Source: an uncultured Erysipelotrichaceae bacterium
Lineage (GTDB): Bacteria; Bacillota_I; Bacilli_A; RFN20; CAG-826
Reading direction: 5' to 3'
Assembly: GCA_902787955.1 (NCBI GenBank)
Contig: CADAIJ010000008.1
Location: forward strand, 23,169 to 87,168
DNA length: 64,000 nt
The notes beneath the pieces were generated by a model that ran no database searches, was not told where the DNA came from, and saw nothing but the letters and a program-made list of their open reading frames with translations. Shown piece by piece: positions 17,172-25,776 of this stretch (its first letter is position 1; each line of letters starts with the position of its first letter). The position numbers and the translations under genes are program-made.

Positions 17172-18293
17172 ATGGGAAACAAAAAAACAAAAGGAAGAAT
17201 TAAATTACCTGAAATCGTTGCTATTTTCCTTGTGATTTTACTTGTTGCTTATGTAGTCATCTTATTAGTTTTCTCTGGAAGTAATGCTGCCTACTTAAAA
17301 TCTGCCTTCAAGTATTTCTTAAGTGTATTTAGCTTCGGTGGTGCTTACCACGAATTTGCAGTTCTTGGCTTACCATTTGTCGGTGCTTTCTTAGTATTCT
17401 GGGCAAGTGTTGTTGTCGCAATTATCTGCTTAATTTATTTCATTAAAAACAAAAGAGGAAGAGCAGTCGTTGGTGTTATCGATTTATTACTCGGTGCTGC
17501 TATCTTAGACTTCTCTATCTGTTTCTATCAAGGAAACAGTGCTAAAATCTCTGGCCGTGTCTTAAGCGGTCCAACAACTGTTGCTGTTTGTGCAGTTATC
17601 TTAGTTGTTTTCTTAGCCTTCTTATTTGGTGTTGTTGGCTTACTTGCTGCCTTCAAAGACGAAGCTGTTAGAGTCGTCGGCGAAGCCGCTGCTGAAGCTG
17701 CTAAAGAACTCGAAGAAGAAGAACCAGTTAGAAAACCTGAACCACAACCAGAACCTGAACCAGAACCAGAGCCTGAACCAGAACCTGAACCAGAACCAGA
17801 GCCTGTTGAAGAAGAACCAGTTGAAGAGCCTGTTGAAGAAGAACCAGTTGAAGAACCTGTTGAGGAAGAACCAGCTGAAGAAGAAGCAGAACCTGAAGAA
17901 GGCGGTGCTGCACGTAAGATTGAACGTGTTCCATTCGCTGACAAGGTTCGTAAAGCTGATCGTGATTTAAAGAACAAATACGATGAACTTAGACAATATT
18001 TAGCTCTCTATGGTTTAAAGAGCAGAATCTCTGTCGACGGCGATTCTTATCGTTTACACAAAGTTCTTTATGTCCAAATTACAATTGCTGGTAAGAAGAT
18101 GAAAGTTTATTATAAACTTAATCCAAATGATTATTTAACTTCTCCAATTCCAGTAAGAGATGCTAGCAAAGTTAAGAAATATGCTGATATCCCAGCCCAA
18201 CTTGACGTTAGAAGTGATCTCTCTGTAAAACGTGCTAAAGAATTAATCGATACTGTCATGGAAAATGCCGGTATTGAAAAAGAAGAAGAATAG
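17172..18293 (+). CDS. Membrane protein with Glu/Pro repeat linker and C-terminal alpha/beta domain
   Basis: I do not recognise a named function. Residues 1-165 contain four membrane segments; 165-190 is an Ala/Glu helix. Residues about 190-250 form a low-complexity run, first alternating Pro-Glu and then PVEE-type repeats. Residues 255-373 form a charged domain with KVRKADRDLKNKYDELR, SRISVDGDSYRL, GKKMKVYYKLNP and SDLSVKRAKELID. I know this last domain from uncharacterised Firmicutes proteins, where it also follows acidic linkers. The layout is a membrane anchor holding a cytoplasmic domain on a stiff arm. TTGTCT and TATAAT precede a clear AAAGGAG site. It is monocistronic, with a terminator behind it. 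Confidence 0.8.
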   Translation: MGNKKTKGRIKLPEIVAIFLVILLVAYVVILLVFSGSNAAYLKSAFKYFLSVFSFGGAYHEFAVLGLPFVGAFLVFWASVVVAIICLIYFIKNKRGRAVVGVIDLLLGAAILDFSICFYQGNSAKISGRVLSGPTTVAVCAVILVVFLAFLFGVVGLLAAFKDEAVRVVGEAAAEAAKELEEEEPVRKPEPQPEPEPEPEPEPEPEPEPEPVEEEPVEEPVEEEPVEEPVEEEPAEEEAEPEEGGAARKIERVPFADKVRKADRDLKNKYDELRQYLALYGLKSRISVDGDSYRLHKVLYVQITIAGKKMKVYYKLNPNDYLTSPIPVRDASKVKKYADIPAQLDVRSDLSVKRAKELIDTVMENAGIEKEEE

Positions 18294-18313
18294 TTCTTCA
18301 TAATTCAAACAAT

Positions 18314-18343
18314 AAGTCCATCTCGCTCGGGATGGACTTTTAT
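18314..18343 (+). terminator. Terminator between convergent genes
   Basis: AAGTCCATC (18314-18322) pairs with GATGGACTT (18331-18339), followed by TTT. It closes the Glu/Pro-repeat gene and may also serve the convergent gene. Confidence 0.75.
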
Positions 18344-18348
18344 AATGC

Positions 18349-19446
18349 TTAGTATTTTAAGTGTTTAGCTAGTTCTTTTAGATTCTCATCTTTTAAGAAA
18401 TCATGGAATTCGTTATAAGAAGAGAACTGATAATCTTTTAAATAGAAATATAATTTATTAATTATCTTATCGTTTTCATTATTTGCTTTTAGATAATCTT
18501 CATCATTATATTTTTCATAAACCTTTTCTTCATATAAGGTGAGGATTTGTCTTCTTAGCATTGCAATTAAGGAAGCTTCAATCCAATAATCGTAAGTAGT
18601 GTTATCTTTCTCTAATCCTTTTAGTTTTAGATATAAAGGTAAACCATCATGGACGTTGTGCCATATATCAATAAAAGCGTAGTCGAAGTGGTGGTTAATC
18701 TTTAAATAGTTAAAGCAATCATCATTAATAACTCTAATCTTGTTTTTAGTATTAATTTTAGGAAGGATAACTTTGTTAAAGATATCAATAACTCTTTTAT
18801 CTTTTTCAATAACTGTGATAGATTTAACATCCTTTTTTAAGGAAACCATATAGGTATAATAACCAAGTCCAAGACCAAAGACTAAAACGTCTCCATGAGC
18901 GTGTTTAATCGGTTCTTTCATCGTATTTATTTCATGCGGATTAAGTGACATCCAAATCTCATCTTTTTCCAAAAGAGCAGGGTATCTATATCCTTTATCA
19001 AAAAATCCGAATGGAGTGTGTTCTTCAAAATAAGTATTATTAACTTCAATTTCGTTATAAACAAATCCTTCGAATGGTTTATATTCTAAGGAAGTTAAAA
19101 GCCAGTCTCCTTCTTTATAATTTAGCCCTCTAATTAGTTTTAGATATGGATCATTTAAATAATCACTTAGGTTTAATGAGTCCATCTTAGATATTTTTGA
19201 ATTATTAATTAAGGCGATAAAATCTTCGTTAGTGTCATCTAATTCTTCTACTTCCAAGAAAGCTTTATAAAATGATTCGTTTAAGGAATATTTTGAACGA
19301 TACTTATTAATTAATTCTTTATCAATATCATTAAAATGATTATTTAAATAATCGATATAAAGTTCAACGGAGGATATATTAAGTTCTTTAGCGTCTAAAA
19401 GCTTAATTACTTTTTCGTGATCTTCTTTAGTAAAATTAAAAATCAT
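18349..19446 (-). CDS. SAM-dependent methyltransferase / spermidine-synthase-like protein
   Basis: The central part has a class I Rossmann fold of the spermidine-synthase type: VLVFGLGLGYYTYMV (about 182-196) as the glycine loop, ITVIEKDKRVIDIF with the acidic strand-2 residue, INDDCFNYL and HFDYAFIDIWHN. The N-terminal 150 residues are helical and unlike SpeE, and the normal GGGDGG loop of true spermidine synthases is replaced. An aminopropyl- or methyl-transfer role is therefore only possible. It is the last gene of a three-gene minus-strand operon. Its ATG overlaps the hydrolase stop by four bases and AAGGAG lies just upstream. Confidence 0.7.
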   Translation of the reverse strand: MIFNFTKEDHEKVIKLLDAKELNISSVELYIDYLNNHFNDIDKELINKYRSKYSLNESFYKAFLEVEELDDTNEDFIALINNSKISKMDSLNLSDYLNDPYLKLIRGLNYKEGDWLLTSLEYKPFEGFVYNEIEVNNTYFEEHTPFGFFDKGYRYPALLEKDEIWMSLNPHEINTMKEPIKHAHGDVLVFGLGLGYYTYMVSLKKDVKSITVIEKDKRVIDIFNKVILPKINTKNKIRVINDDCFNYLKINHHFDYAFIDIWHNVHDGLPLYLKLKGLEKDNTTYDYWIEASLIAMLRRQILTLYEEKVYEKYNDEDYLKANNENDKIINKLYFYLKDYQFSSYNEFHDFLKDENLKELAKHLKY

Positions 19447-20372
19447 AAATTATGCTCCTTTAAGAAAGAGATAACTGTTTCTTTATATTCTTCTTTATAG
19501 GTGCGGATTGCTTCTAAATGTTCCGCACCTTCAAAAGTTTTAGTTTCTACTTCCACTTTATCTTTAAAGTTATTCTTATTAATCTCTAAATCTTTATATT
19601 CCACTTTTGAATCGTTTGTGCCATGAAGCAAAAGTAAAGGAGCACTAGCCTTTTTACCTGCTTTCTTTGTATTGTTATTTAACGAGAATCCTTTAAAAAG
19701 GATTAAATAAATATTTACAAATGGAAGAACAATTGGTTTAAGAGGAATTTTAATATTTCTTAATTCAAACTTTAAGGCGTCTTTTAAGTTAGCGTATCCG
19801 CTATCAGAAATGATGGCTTTGATTTCTTTATTCGTGTCTTCACCTTCATTCATCATAACGATATGTCCACCCATTGAAGCACCCATTAAAATGAATTCAT
19901 GAGTAGGGAATCTATTTCTCATTAACTTAATCCAGTCATTAAGATCTCTAGTTTCCTTTTTGCCCATCGTAAAGTATTTACCTTCACTAGTGTCATGACA
20001 TCTATTATTTATAAGAAGTAAGCTATACCCATATTCATAAAGGAATTTAGCTTGAATTGTTAAAGAATAATATCTTCCATGATAACCATGGACTAAGATG
20101 GCGAGTTTATTGGAATTCTTATTTTCGATTAGGTAGCCTTTAAGTTTTAAGTTATCATAACTAACTAGAGTTAGTTCTTCGATAGTTTGGGACCAAAGCC
20201 ACTTTCTTTCTGGAGAATTTTTAGATTCTAAATCTTCGTTTTCAGCGAATTCAGCATCACCTTTTCTTCTTAAAAAGGCAATCTTAAAGAAGATACTTCC
20301 GGTTATTAACATATAAATAAGTGCTAAAAGGAAGATTGCTCCTAAGATAGAACCTAAAATAATCCAAATCAT
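19443..20372 (-). CDS. Membrane-anchored alpha/beta hydrolase
   Basis: This is an alpha/beta hydrolase with one N-terminal membrane segment (residues about 2-28). Catalytic features are LVHGYHGRY (about 90-98), the nucleophile elbow LMGASMGGHIV (about 162-172), LLLHGTNDSKVEY with the acid residue and GAEHLEA with the histidine. It resembles the BAAT/YqkD group of Bacilli, whose substrates are unknown. It sits between a lipoprotein (4 bases upstream) and the methyltransferase-like gene (4-base overlap), so all three are made together. Confidence 0.85.
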   Translation of the reverse strand: MIWIILGSILGAIFLLALIYMLITGSIFFKIAFLRRKGDAEFAENEDLESKNSPERKWLWSQTIEELTLVSYDNLKLKGYLIENKNSNKLAILVHGYHGRYYSLTIQAKFLYEYGYSLLLINNRCHDTSEGKYFTMGKKETRDLNDWIKLMRNRFPTHEFILMGASMGGHIVMMNEGEDTNKEIKAIISDSGYANLKDALKFELRNIKIPLKPIVLPFVNIYLILFKGFSLNNNTKKAGKKASAPLLLLHGTNDSKVEYKDLEINKNNFKDKVEVETKTFEGAEHLEAIRTYKEEYKETVISFLKEHNL

Positions 20373-20376
20373 ATAA

Positions 20377-21273
20377 TTAGTTTACTTCAACTTCACCGTT
20401 AAATAAGTCTTTTACTTCATCTAAATGTTCAATAGTTAATTCTTCATTAATATTACTATATGTATTGGTGTAAGTTTGATGGCAAGAAGAATCGAGCATC
20501 TTTTTCGCGACATATTTTGAATCTAAAGATACAGATACAGGAGTGTAATCGTTTAGTAACTTAATTGTTAAATTAATCTCACTAAAGATTGGATAATCAT
20601 CTAATCCCCCAAATTGTTTCATTTGAATTCTTACATTAGTAGATGATTTTTCTGGATCTAAACCTAAAGTAAATACATGAATATCTCCTTCCATTTTCTT
20701 TGAAATAGAAGTGATAGTTTCATCTTTAATAATATAACCTTCGATTCCTTTATCCAAAGGATAAGTTCCATATTTATCAAGATAAGACTTCATATCTTTA
20801 AGATGATAATTACTTTCTCCATTATCTTTATATAAAGCTTTCTTATCATGATAAAAAACTTCATGAGTTGTGTTTACAAGAGAAGAATGAGATTCATTCA
20901 TCATATAAGCATAGTCTTTACTCTTTATTGTTTTAACCGCGATAGATTGATCAATATCGATACCAAAAACATTAGATAGAGTATGTCCTTCTGTAATAGC
21001 TTTAAAAGAAGTTAAAGACGCAAATTTAGCGTTATAGTAAGTGATGAAAGATTTATAGTTTTCTTCCGTTAAATCACTAACAAGTGGCGTCTTTTCTTCA
21101 CTAGTTGATGTATTATCACTTCCTTCACTAGCATCAGTTGAGGTGATGGAAGTTTCACTAATATCTTCTTCACTATCTTCCTCTCGAGATAAATGAGTAT
21201 TTGAAGAAGATCCACAAGAAGCGAGGAATAAGGTTAAGATTGTGCTTAGAATAAATAGTTTTGTCTTTTTCAT
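20377..21273 (-). CDS. Lipoprotein of unknown function
   Basis: A signal peptide ends in the lipobox FLASC (Cys20). Residues 20-65 are rich in Ser, Glu, Asp and Thr and form a flexible stalk. The remaining 230 residues are mixed alpha/beta, with LTEENYKSFITYYNAKF near the start. I recognise no family. The shape resembles the LolA/YceB-type lipid- or polymer-binding lipoproteins of Firmicutes, but that is only an impression. It is the first gene of the operon 21273-18349. The -10 box TG-C-TAAAAT (minus, 21306-21311) gives a leader of about 30 nt with a GGAAAG site. Confidence 0.75.
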   Translation of the reverse strand: MKKTKLFILSTILTLFLASCGSSSNTHLSREEDSEEDISETSITSTDASEGSDNTSTSEEKTPLVSDLTEENYKSFITYYNAKFASLTSFKAITEGHTLSNVFGIDIDQSIAVKTIKSKDYAYMMNESHSSLVNTTHEVFYHDKKALYKDNGESNYHLKDMKSYLDKYGTYPLDKGIEGYIIKDETITSISKKMEGDIHVFTLGLDPEKSSTNVRIQMKQFGGLDDYPIFSEINLTIKLLNDYTPVSVSLDSKYVAKKMLDSSCHQTYTNTYSNINEELTIEHLDEVKDLFNGEVEVN

Positions 21274-21305
21274 TTTTTAAGGTCTTTCCATTTTAAATCG
21301 TAGTG

Positions 21306-21400
21306 ATTTTAGCACATCTAATTAAAAATGCCATATCTTTATAAAATAAAGGTCAACTTATTATTAAGATTGAAACTATTTCTAAATTTGTTATGATAAT
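21306..21400. promoter_or_regulatory. Divergent promoters, lipoprotein operon and acetyltransferase operon
   Basis: Minus: TGC-TAAAAT at 21306-21314 for the lipoprotein operon. Plus: TTGAAA (21370-21375) with TATGAT or GATAAT (to 21400) ending 8 nt before the ATG at 21409, which has no ribosome site. Confidence 0.55.
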
Positions 21401-21408
21401 CATAGTTT

Positions 21409-22785
21409 ATGATTAACGAATTGACCTTAAAAGAGGATAAAGCTAAACGCTTAAATGAGCTTCAAAGTAAGCTTGATTTAAAGAAAAAGACCGCTTTAGA
21501 ACAAATTGAAGATAAATATAACACTCTTTTATGTACCGCTAACGAAGAAGAAAAGAGTTCTTTACTAAGCAATAAAGAAAAAGAAATCGAAGATCTTAAT
21601 AAGAAATTCGAACTTAAATATAAAAAAGCTGAGAAGCGTGAAGATAGCCATATCAAAAATGTTTTAAGATTATCAAAACGTATCTTTGAAGTGGATTTAC
21701 TTCGCGGAATTGTTATCTGGGGCATGATTATTGATCACACCATCTTTAACTTCTCCGATAAAGGTTTCTTTAAAGATGCATTTAATTTCCACGGATACGG
21801 AACCTTAGGTTGGGTTGAAGCTTTCCGTGGTTTCTGCACTCCATTTTATGATAGTGAATTCCGTATTGGAGTTAGATTATTTGGTATATTTGCCTTATTC
21901 ATGTTAACTGGTATATCTTCATCTTTCTCTAAATCCAATATCAGAAGAGGTTTACTTTTAACAGGCTTTGGGGTTCTAATCACTGTTATCTTAAATATCT
22001 TTGCCGTAGCCTTCTCTAATCCTGGTTTACATATGTTAATGTGTATTATTACAACCTTAGGCTTAGCAATATTAATCTATAATGGTTCAAAGATTTTATT
22101 TGATAAATTACACGAAAAATACGAAGATCACCTTTTTAAGGTGGGCAAAAGAGATAATCTCACTATTGAAGGTGGTAAACTAGTTCACACCAAAAGTCAA
22201 AAAGGTTGGGTTAAAACTTGTATTATTGCAACTATCTCTTTATTAGCGTTATGGGTTTTAGTTACCGCCTTAGTTTATTGTAATTCCCAATATACCGCAT
22301 ATGAAGTAGCGCATGGTGCGCCTGAAGGAGTTAACCATACCTTTGTTGATTATTTATCTCACTTCTATTTAATCTTTAATGGCGATGGCAACTTTATCGG
22401 TTGGGATAGAATTGGCGCGGATATTGCCTGGTCTAATTTAGACTTTGTTAGTTATTTAAAAATCTTCTTTGGGGTACGTGGTTTTGGCTTTGACTGGTTA
22501 GGCTTATTCCCATTCGTAGCCTATACGTTCTTAGGTGGCTTAATTGGTAACACTATCTATAATGATAAAAAATCAATTATCTATTATTTCACTAAAGAAG
22601 ATAGAACTAATCCAAATTACTTAGAAACTAAAGCCGGACAACTAAATTTAAAACTTAATATGAAGTTAAGCTTTATTACTTATCCTGGTAAACATACTTT
22701 ATTAATTTATATCTTCCATCAACCCGCAATTACCATATTTTTTGGTTTGATATTTTTAATGTTAGGAGCCACGTTAAATGTCTAA
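21409..22785 (+). CDS. DUF1624 / HGSNAT-like transmembrane acetyltransferase with coiled-coil N-terminus
   Basis: Residues 1-85 are a charged coiled coil, then comes a DUF1624 membrane domain. RIFEVDLLRGIVIWGMIIDH (about 85-104) holds the His that accepts the acetyl group in the human homologue HGSNAT, and the late YPGKHTLLIYIFHQP is the second family motif. About eight membrane helices follow. HGSNAT-type proteins carry an acetyl group from cytosolic acetyl-CoA through the membrane onto a sugar amine. The coiled-coil extension is not usual. The gene overlaps the acyl-CoA synthetase gene by 8 bases, suggesting that the synthetase supplies its acyl donor. The message is probably leaderless. 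Confidence 0.85.
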   Translation: MINELTLKEDKAKRLNELQSKLDLKKKTALEQIEDKYNTLLCTANEEEKSSLLSNKEKEIEDLNKKFELKYKKAEKREDSHIKNVLRLSKRIFEVDLLRGIVIWGMIIDHTIFNFSDKGFFKDAFNFHGYGTLGWVEAFRGFCTPFYDSEFRIGVRLFGIFALFMLTGISSSFSKSNIRRGLLLTGFGVLITVILNIFAVAFSNPGLHMLMCIITTLGLAILIYNGSKILFDKLHEKYEDHLFKVGKRDNLTIEGGKLVHTKSQKGWVKTCIIATISLLALWVLVTALVYCNSQYTAYEVAHGAPEGVNHTFVDYLSHFYLIFNGDGNFIGWDRIGADIAWSNLDFVSYLKIFFGVRGFGFDWLGLFPFVAYTFLGGLIGNTIYNDKKSIIYYFTKEDRTNPNYLETKAGQLNLKLNMKLSFITYPGKHTLLIYIFHQPAITIFFGLIFLMLGATLNV

Positions 22786-24418
22786 AAATCACAATGAAAC
22801 TACTTTTAAAATGAATCCAAAACAAACTATCTATCAGATGGTTAAGGATACCGCTTTAAGTTTTCCAAAACTTGTCGCTCTTCGTTATATGCATCATTCA
22901 TATAACTATAAACATGTTTTAAAACGCATTAACCAATTTGCTTTTGAACTTAAAGAACTAGGAATTAAAAAAGATGAACCAGTTACTGTTTGTCTTCCAA
23001 ATATTCCTGACGCTGTTTATCTTTTATACGCTATTAGTCAAATAGGCGCGATTGCCAACTTAGTTCACCCATTATTTTCTTATTCTCAAATGGAAGAGAA
23101 TTATGAAGTTACTAAATCAAAATATGTATTTGTTCTAGATACTCGTTATAAAGACTTTGCTCCTTTAAAAGAGAAAGGAGTTCGCTTATTCGCTTGCTAT
23201 CCAGATACTGAATTAAGCTTTATCGAAAAACTCGTTTACCGTAAAAAAACATATAAGAAACGCGGTAAAATCCCTTATGAAGATAGAATGAGAGCTTTTT
23301 ATCATGCTCCTATTTATAAAGAAGAAGACACTAACTATTTAGGCGATAATCTTTATCTTCATAGTGGTGGAACCTCAGGTAAGCCAAAGATTGTGGCCTT
23401 ATCTTCCTTTGCTTTAAATAGCATTTGTAACGTATCTCCTTGGATTGTTGGAAGAGAAAATTTAATTGGCTCATCAATCTTAGCGGTTTTACCAATGTTC
23501 CATGGATTTGGTTTATGCATGGGAATTCATGCGATGCTTTCTAATGGTGGAACTGATGTCTTAATGCCAAAGTTTTCCCCTAAAGACTGCGTTAAATATA
23601 TTCGTAAAAATGAACTTGAAATCTTATTAGGCGTCCCAATTCTATATGAAGCTTTACTTAATACTCGTGGTTTCTATGGAAGAAAATTAAGACACTTAAA
23701 TATCGCTTTCGTCGGTGGAGACTTTGTCTCTAACTATTTAATTGATCGTTTTAACCGTAGAATGATTAAGTTTGGCTCTATCTGTCGTTTAAGAGAAGGC
23801 TATGGCTTAACTGAATCAGTTAACGTCTGCTGCGTTAACACTCACCGTTATCATAAAGATAATACGGTTGGAATTGGTTTACCTTGTGTTAAATTCAAAG
23901 TCATTGATCCTGATACTTTAGAAGATTTAGGTTTTGATAAAGAAGGTGAACTTATTATCGGCGGCGACACCAAGATGAACGGTTATCGCTTCAGCGAAGA
24001 TCCTGATATCAATAACAAAGTCTTTGTTGAATTTGATGGTGAAAAATATATTAGAACAGGTGACTTCTGTAGTTTAGACGCAGATAACTTTGTTCACTTT
24101 AAAACTAGACTTAAAAGAATTATTAAGGTTAACGGTGTTCCAGTATTCCCACTTGAAATTGAAGACATTTGTCAATCATTTGAGTTTGTCTTTGACGCTG
24201 CAGTTAAAGGAGTAGAGGACGCTAAACACGGACATATTGTTGTTTTATATATTGTCTTAAACCGTAACTTTAATATCACTAAAGAAAAAGCTGAACAAAT
24301 CCTTGTTGATAAGATTGTTTCTTCCCAAGGTGTTTACGCTAAACCTAAAATTGTTAAATTCATTGATAAAATGCCACATACCCCAATTGGAAAGGTCGAT
24401 ATTAACGCTTTAGATTAA
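22778..24418 (+). CDS. AMP-dependent acyl-CoA synthetase/ligase
   Basis: This is an ANL-superfamily enzyme that activates a carboxylic acid with ATP and passes it to CoA or a carrier. The motifs are in order: HSGGTSGKPKIVALSS (about 195-210, P-loop), EGYGLTESVNVC (about 344), YIRTGDFC (about 426) and the hinge KRIIKVNGVPVFPLEIE, with the catalytic Lys in PIGKVD at the C-terminus. The 546 residues are a full-length enzyme. GGAG precedes the ATG inside the upstream acetyltransferase gene, which it overlaps by 8 bases. The acid is not predictable. The context suggests acetate or another short acid used for surface acylation. Confidence 0.88.
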   Translation: MSKNHNETTFKMNPKQTIYQMVKDTALSFPKLVALRYMHHSYNYKHVLKRINQFAFELKELGIKKDEPVTVCLPNIPDAVYLLYAISQIGAIANLVHPLFSYSQMEENYEVTKSKYVFVLDTRYKDFAPLKEKGVRLFACYPDTELSFIEKLVYRKKTYKKRGKIPYEDRMRAFYHAPIYKEEDTNYLGDNLYLHSGGTSGKPKIVALSSFALNSICNVSPWIVGRENLIGSSILAVLPMFHGFGLCMGIHAMLSNGGTDVLMPKFSPKDCVKYIRKNELEILLGVPILYEALLNTRGFYGRKLRHLNIAFVGGDFVSNYLIDRFNRRMIKFGSICRLREGYGLTESVNVCCVNTHRYHKDNTVGIGLPCVKFKVIDPDTLEDLGFDKEGELIIGGDTKMNGYRFSEDPDINNKVFVEFDGEKYIRTGDFCSLDADNFVHFKTRLKRIIKVNGVPVFPLEIEDICQSFEFVFDAAVKGVEDAKHGHIVVLYIVLNRNFNITKEKAEQILVDKIVSSQGVYAKPKIVKFIDKMPHTPIGKVDINALD

Positions 24419-24420
24419 TT

Positions 24421-25674
24421 ATGAAAACATTACTTAAAAACGCTAGAATATTAACTTTGGTTAATGATGAAATTATTGAAGGCGATATTTTAATCACTGA
24501 TAATCGCATTACTAAGATTGAAAAAAATATCAAGGATAAGGCTGACAAAGTAATTGACTGCGAAGGCAATTTACTCATGCCAGGCTTTAAAAATGTCCAC
24601 GCTCATACAGCAATGATTTTCGCTAGAAGCTATGCTGATGATCTTCCATTACATGAATGGTTATTCGATAAAATATTTCCATTAGAAGAGAAGTTTATTG
24701 ATGGAGATATTTATCATTTAACTAAAGTTGGAATCTTAGAATACCTTACTTCTGGTATTACATTTGCTTTCGATATGTATTTCCATACTGAAGAAATTAA
24801 ACAAGCCTCAGAAGAAATGGGCTTTAGAACTACTATTCTATTCACTTCTTTAAACGATAAAGTAGATTTTATGGAAAAGAAAGTTTTAAGCAATAGAGGG
24901 GATAATTTAGTTAATTATTGCTTAGGAATTCATGCGGAATATACCACACCTATTGAAAGAATTAGAGAAATAGCTGCTTTATCTCATAAGATTAAAGCTC
25001 CAGTATTCACTCATGTCGGTGAAACCGAAAGCGAAGTTCAAGGCTGTGTTGAAAGATATGGCAAAACCCCACTTAAACTTATGATTGAAGAAGGATTATT
25101 TGATTATGGTGGTGGTGGATTCCATTGTAACTATTTCACTGATGAAGAAATTGAATTAGCTAAAAAACATAACTTTAATATCATTACATGCCCATGCTCT
25201 AACTTGAAGTTAGCTAGTGGTATTGCTCCAATTGCTAAATATCAAAAAGCTGGACTTAATATTGGTATTGGTACTGATGGTGCTGCTTCTAATAACGCAC
25301 TTGATATGTTCAGAGAAATGTATCTAGTTTCTACCTTACAAAAAGTCACTAATAAAGATGCGGCTTGTATGGATGGATATGATGTCTTAAAAATGGCGAC
25401 ACTTGGTGGTGCTACGGCACTTGGCTTAGATGAGTGTGATGTATTAGCTCCTGGCAAATTAGCGGACATCATTATGATCGATTTAAAAAATCCTGCTATG
25501 CAACCACTTAATAATATTAAGAAGAATATCGTTTACGCAGGTAGCAAAGATATCGTTAAAATGACAATGATTAACGGTAAAGTTCTTTACTATAATAAAG
25601 AGTTCTTTGTAGGCGAAGATGTAAACGAAATATATCGTAAAGCTCAAGAAGTTACCGATAGACTTAAAGGATAA
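24421..25674 (+). CDS. Amidohydrolase, MTA/SAH-deaminase-like
   Basis: This is a metal-dependent amidohydrolase of the 5-methylthioadenosine/S-adenosylhomocysteine deaminase group (MtaD, SsnA, TrzN relatives). Metal ligands and signatures are NVHAHTAMIFARSYADDLPL (about 59-78), IHAEYTTP, THVGETESEV, GFHCNYF and IGTDGAASNN (about 286). Other motifs are EWLFDKIFPLE and the terminal NGKVLYYN. Length is 417. It starts two bases after the synthetase stop with no own ribosome site, so it is coupled. In this operon it could deaminate an adenine-type nucleoside; how this links to acyl transfer is not clear. Confidence 0.86.
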   Translation: MKTLLKNARILTLVNDEIIEGDILITDNRITKIEKNIKDKADKVIDCEGNLLMPGFKNVHAHTAMIFARSYADDLPLHEWLFDKIFPLEEKFIDGDIYHLTKVGILEYLTSGITFAFDMYFHTEEIKQASEEMGFRTTILFTSLNDKVDFMEKKVLSNRGDNLVNYCLGIHAEYTTPIERIREIAALSHKIKAPVFTHVGETESEVQGCVERYGKTPLKLMIEEGLFDYGGGGFHCNYFTDEEIELAKKHNFNIITCPCSNLKLASGIAPIAKYQKAGLNIGIGTDGAASNNALDMFREMYLVSTLQKVTNKDAACMDGYDVLKMATLGGATALGLDECDVLAPGKLADIIMIDLKNPAMQPLNNIKKNIVYAGSKDIVKMTMINGKVLYYNKEFFVGEDVNEIYRKAQEVTDRLKG

Positions 25675-25692
25675 AAAACATATAGGAACTCA

Positions 25693-25718
25693 GGGGGATT
25701 CATTAATCCCCTTTTTCT
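25693..25718 (+). terminator. Terminator of the acetyltransferase operon
   Basis: GGGGATT (25694-25700) pairs with AATCCCC (25705-25711), loop CATT, followed by five T residues. Confidence 0.85.
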
Positions 25719-25730
25719 TTGGCTAAATGA

Positions 25731-25756
25731 GAAAAAAAGTCCCAAAAGAGGGACTT
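25731..25756 (-). terminator. Terminator of the thioredoxin-like lipoprotein gene
   Basis: On the minus strand AAGTCCC (25750-25756) pairs with GGGACTT (25737-25743) and is followed by seven T residues. Confidence 0.85.
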
Positions 25757-25776
25757 CCTATAGGATTATCTATTAA

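Larger units (their letters stand above)
25682..25764. repeat. Intergenic repeat copy pair flanking two terminators
   Basis: The plus strand starts with ATAGGAACTC (25682-25691) just before a plus terminator. The other end is GGACTTCCTATAGG (25751-25764), which reads CCTATAGGAAGTCC on the minus strand just before a minus terminator. Thus the motif precedes the hairpin on each transcribed strand. Confidence 0.55.

Noticed and set aside
17730..17890. Direct repeats as a CRISPR-like array
   Set aside because: They are in-frame Glu/Pro codon repeats without unique spacers.
17528..17977. Ser/Gly-rich frame opposite the Glu/Pro repeat
   Set aside because: It is the complementary-strand shadow of the GAA/CCA repeat in a real gene.
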